DNA from: JADJOY01 sp016713535 [NCBI: Deltaproteobacteria bacterium]
GTDB taxonomy: Bacteria; JADJOY01
DNA length: 26,875 nt
Direction of reading: 5' to 3'
NCBI GenBank assembly: GCA_016713535.1
Contig: JADJOY010000053.1
Location: 1-26,875 of the forward strand
The position numbers and the translations under genes are program-made. The notes below the pieces were generated by a model that was not told the DNA's origin, did not search any database, and saw nothing but the letters and a program-made list of their open reading frames with translations. Below are positions 25,890 to 26,875 of this stretch, piece by piece (within the stretch, counting starts at the first letter, position 1; every line of letters begins with the position of its first letter).

Positions 25890-26260
25890 ATGCTGCCGGG
25901 GGAGCCCGAAGTCCTCGAACGACGCGAGTTCCTGACCTCGATCGGCCGGCTGGTGGTGGTGGCGTCGGCCGGCCTCGCCTTCACCAGCTGCGGCAGCACC
26001 GACACCACCGACGACGGCGACGGCTTCACCGTCACCTCGAGCCTGGCGAGCGAGCACACCACGCGATCTTCGTCGTCCTCGACCTCGCATCGCCGCCCAC
26101 GAACGGCACCAGCTACCAGAGCACGGCGACCAACGCGCACTTCCACGTGGTGGTGCTCACCAAGGCGCAGCTCACGGCGATCGACGAGGGCGCCGTGCTG
26201 ACCGTCACGAGCACCGTGTCGGACGGCCACCAGCACGCGTTCAGCATCCAGAAGCCGTAA
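25890..26260 (+). CDS. His-rich Tat-exported lipoprotein (one frameshift)
   Basis: Small protein of about 122 residues. The ATG has GAGGAG 10 nt upstream. The N-terminus holds a twin-arginine signal (ERREFLTSIGRLVVVASAG) closing in a lipobox-like AFTSC, so it is probably exported folded by Tat and lipid-anchored. The mature part is a beta-rich, His-rich sequence: SEHTHAIFVVLDL, TNAHFHVVVLTKAQL, TVSDGHQHAFSIQ. These are alternating His strands, with AxFHxV and GHxHxF motifs, that could bind metal. I have a general recollection of similar GHTHTF-type small proteins in soil bacteria but know no function. The frame breaks at about 26060; the stop TAA is at 26258-26260. Confidence 0.65.
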
Positions 26261-26276
26261 TCCACGGCTCGACTCC

Positions 26277-26875
26277 GTGAAACCGTTCGCCGGGATCGCC
26301 TCCCCGCGGCCCTCGTGTGGGGCTGCGGCGGTGACTCGGCGGGGGCACCGGCTCCGGCCACGCCGGGTCCGCTCGCGGTGAAGGCGGCGGGCTACGACGC
26401 CAACCACGTCGCCTGGCACCAGACCGCGGAGTTCGGCAGCCGCGTCGAGACCCGCTTCGCGACGCCCGACTCCACCGAGGTCGTGCTCTACGACGACCTC
26501 GGCGACTCGACGTTCTGGACCGGCCAGTACGCGGCGAGCCAGGCGTTCCCGCTTGCCGCCGTGACCGGTGATGCGGAGGGCGCGCGCCAACGCGCTGCGC
26601 GCGCAGCGAGCGCGCTCCACCACCACTAGCCGCGACCGGCAAGCGCGGCTTCGTGGGGGGCGCTTCGTGGGCTCGATCCCTCGACGAGCCGGCGCTCTGG
26701 GCCACGGGAGCCGTGCACCGACGAGAACTGCACGTCGTCACGGAAGGCCCGTGGCTGGGCCACTTGGCTCGGCAACACCAGCCGCGACCAGTACACGGGG
26801 TGGTTCTACGGGCTGAGCCCAGTCCACGACCTGGTCGGCGATCCCGCCACCAACGCGGTGATCGAGCAGGACATG
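26277..26875 (+). CDS. Putative lipoprotein, partial at the window end
   Basis: Starts at a GTG (VKPFAGIA) 16 nt after the previous stop. The hydrophobic signal is broken by an indel at about 26310. The frame then reads VWGCGGDSAGAPAPATPGP, a lipobox-like Cys followed by a Pro/Ala linker. The mature part includes AAGYDANHVAWHQTAEFGSR, VVLYDDLGDSTFWTGQYAAS and, after breaks near 26550-26660 and 26750, GLSPVHDLVGDPATNAVIEQ at the window edge. The sequence around TSRDQYTGWFYGL resembles helical toroid-type proteins only loosely. I do not assign a function. No Shine-Dalgarno sequence is visible. The 3' end is outside the window. Confidence 0.55.

Noticed and set aside
26640-26710. A fourth full copy of the cruciform repeat near the window end (GGCTTCGTGGG... 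resemblance)
   Set aside because: It lacks the CTGGAGG/CCTCCAG arms and the GCGGCCG/CGGCCGC hairpin, and lies within a coding frame.

Overview
The window is very GC-rich DNA (apart from roughly its first 60 bases). It looks like the chromosome of an environmental Myxococcota/Deltaproteobacteria-like bacterium. The grounds are many secreted lipoproteins, calcium-binding VCBS/FG-GAP repeat and TIG-domain surface proteins, and a Cys-rich secreted protein with C-x-x-D-x-D/Q-C type motifs. A probable F420-dependent PPOX-fold protein is also present. The taxonomic guess is inference only. Most genes after about 3.3 kb carry single-base frameshifts. Comparing two tandem paralogues shows that these are often homopolymer-length differences not shared between the copies, so many are probably sequencing or assembly errors and not true pseudogenes. 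I therefore annotate whole gene spans and state where the frame breaks.

Layout. 1-0.7 kb: an LrgB-like membrane protein. 0.8-3.2 kb (minus strand): an intact two-gene operon of a fatty-acyl-CoA ligase and an HdhA-type 7-alpha-hydroxysteroid dehydrogenase. 3.3-6.1 kb: a CHASE3-PAS-PAS-GAF-GGDEF diguanylate cyclase broken inside the second PAS. 6.1-9.15 kb: a CehA/McbA-type PHP metallohydrolase lipoprotein. 9.4-9.8 kb: a REP-associated tyrosine transposase (RAYT). 9.8-11.3 kb (minus): a NuoF-like SLBB/4Fe-4S protein. 11.6-13.6 kb: two secreted proteins of unknown function. 13.8-19.7 kb: a very large VCBS/beta-propeller lipoprotein gene interrupted by an ISL3-family insertion sequence (15.16-16.47 kb). 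19.7-24.6 kb: two tandemly duplicated TIG+VCBS lipoproteins. 24.6-25.8 kb: glyoxalase II overlapping a PPOX-fold F420-type protein. 25.9-26.9 kb: a His-rich Tat lipoprotein and the start of another lipoprotein, cut by the window end.

The most interesting element is a family of repeats at 701-771, 5658-5743, 9169-9198 (half copy) and 9221-9284. In the best copy the whole 71 nt folds, with no unpaired base between helices, into a four-way cruciform. It has a 7-bp outer stem and three hairpins, and two of the hairpin loops are exactly complementary to each other. The copies sit just 3' of genes, and one lies about 100 bp in front of the RAYT gene, so this looks like a RAYT plus its (or a related) REP family of unusual architecture. 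A denser palindrome cluster (5744-6065) and a non-autonomous MITE-like inverted-repeat element (about 11376-11550) add to the mobile or structured DNA. I found no tRNA, rRNA or CRISPR array.
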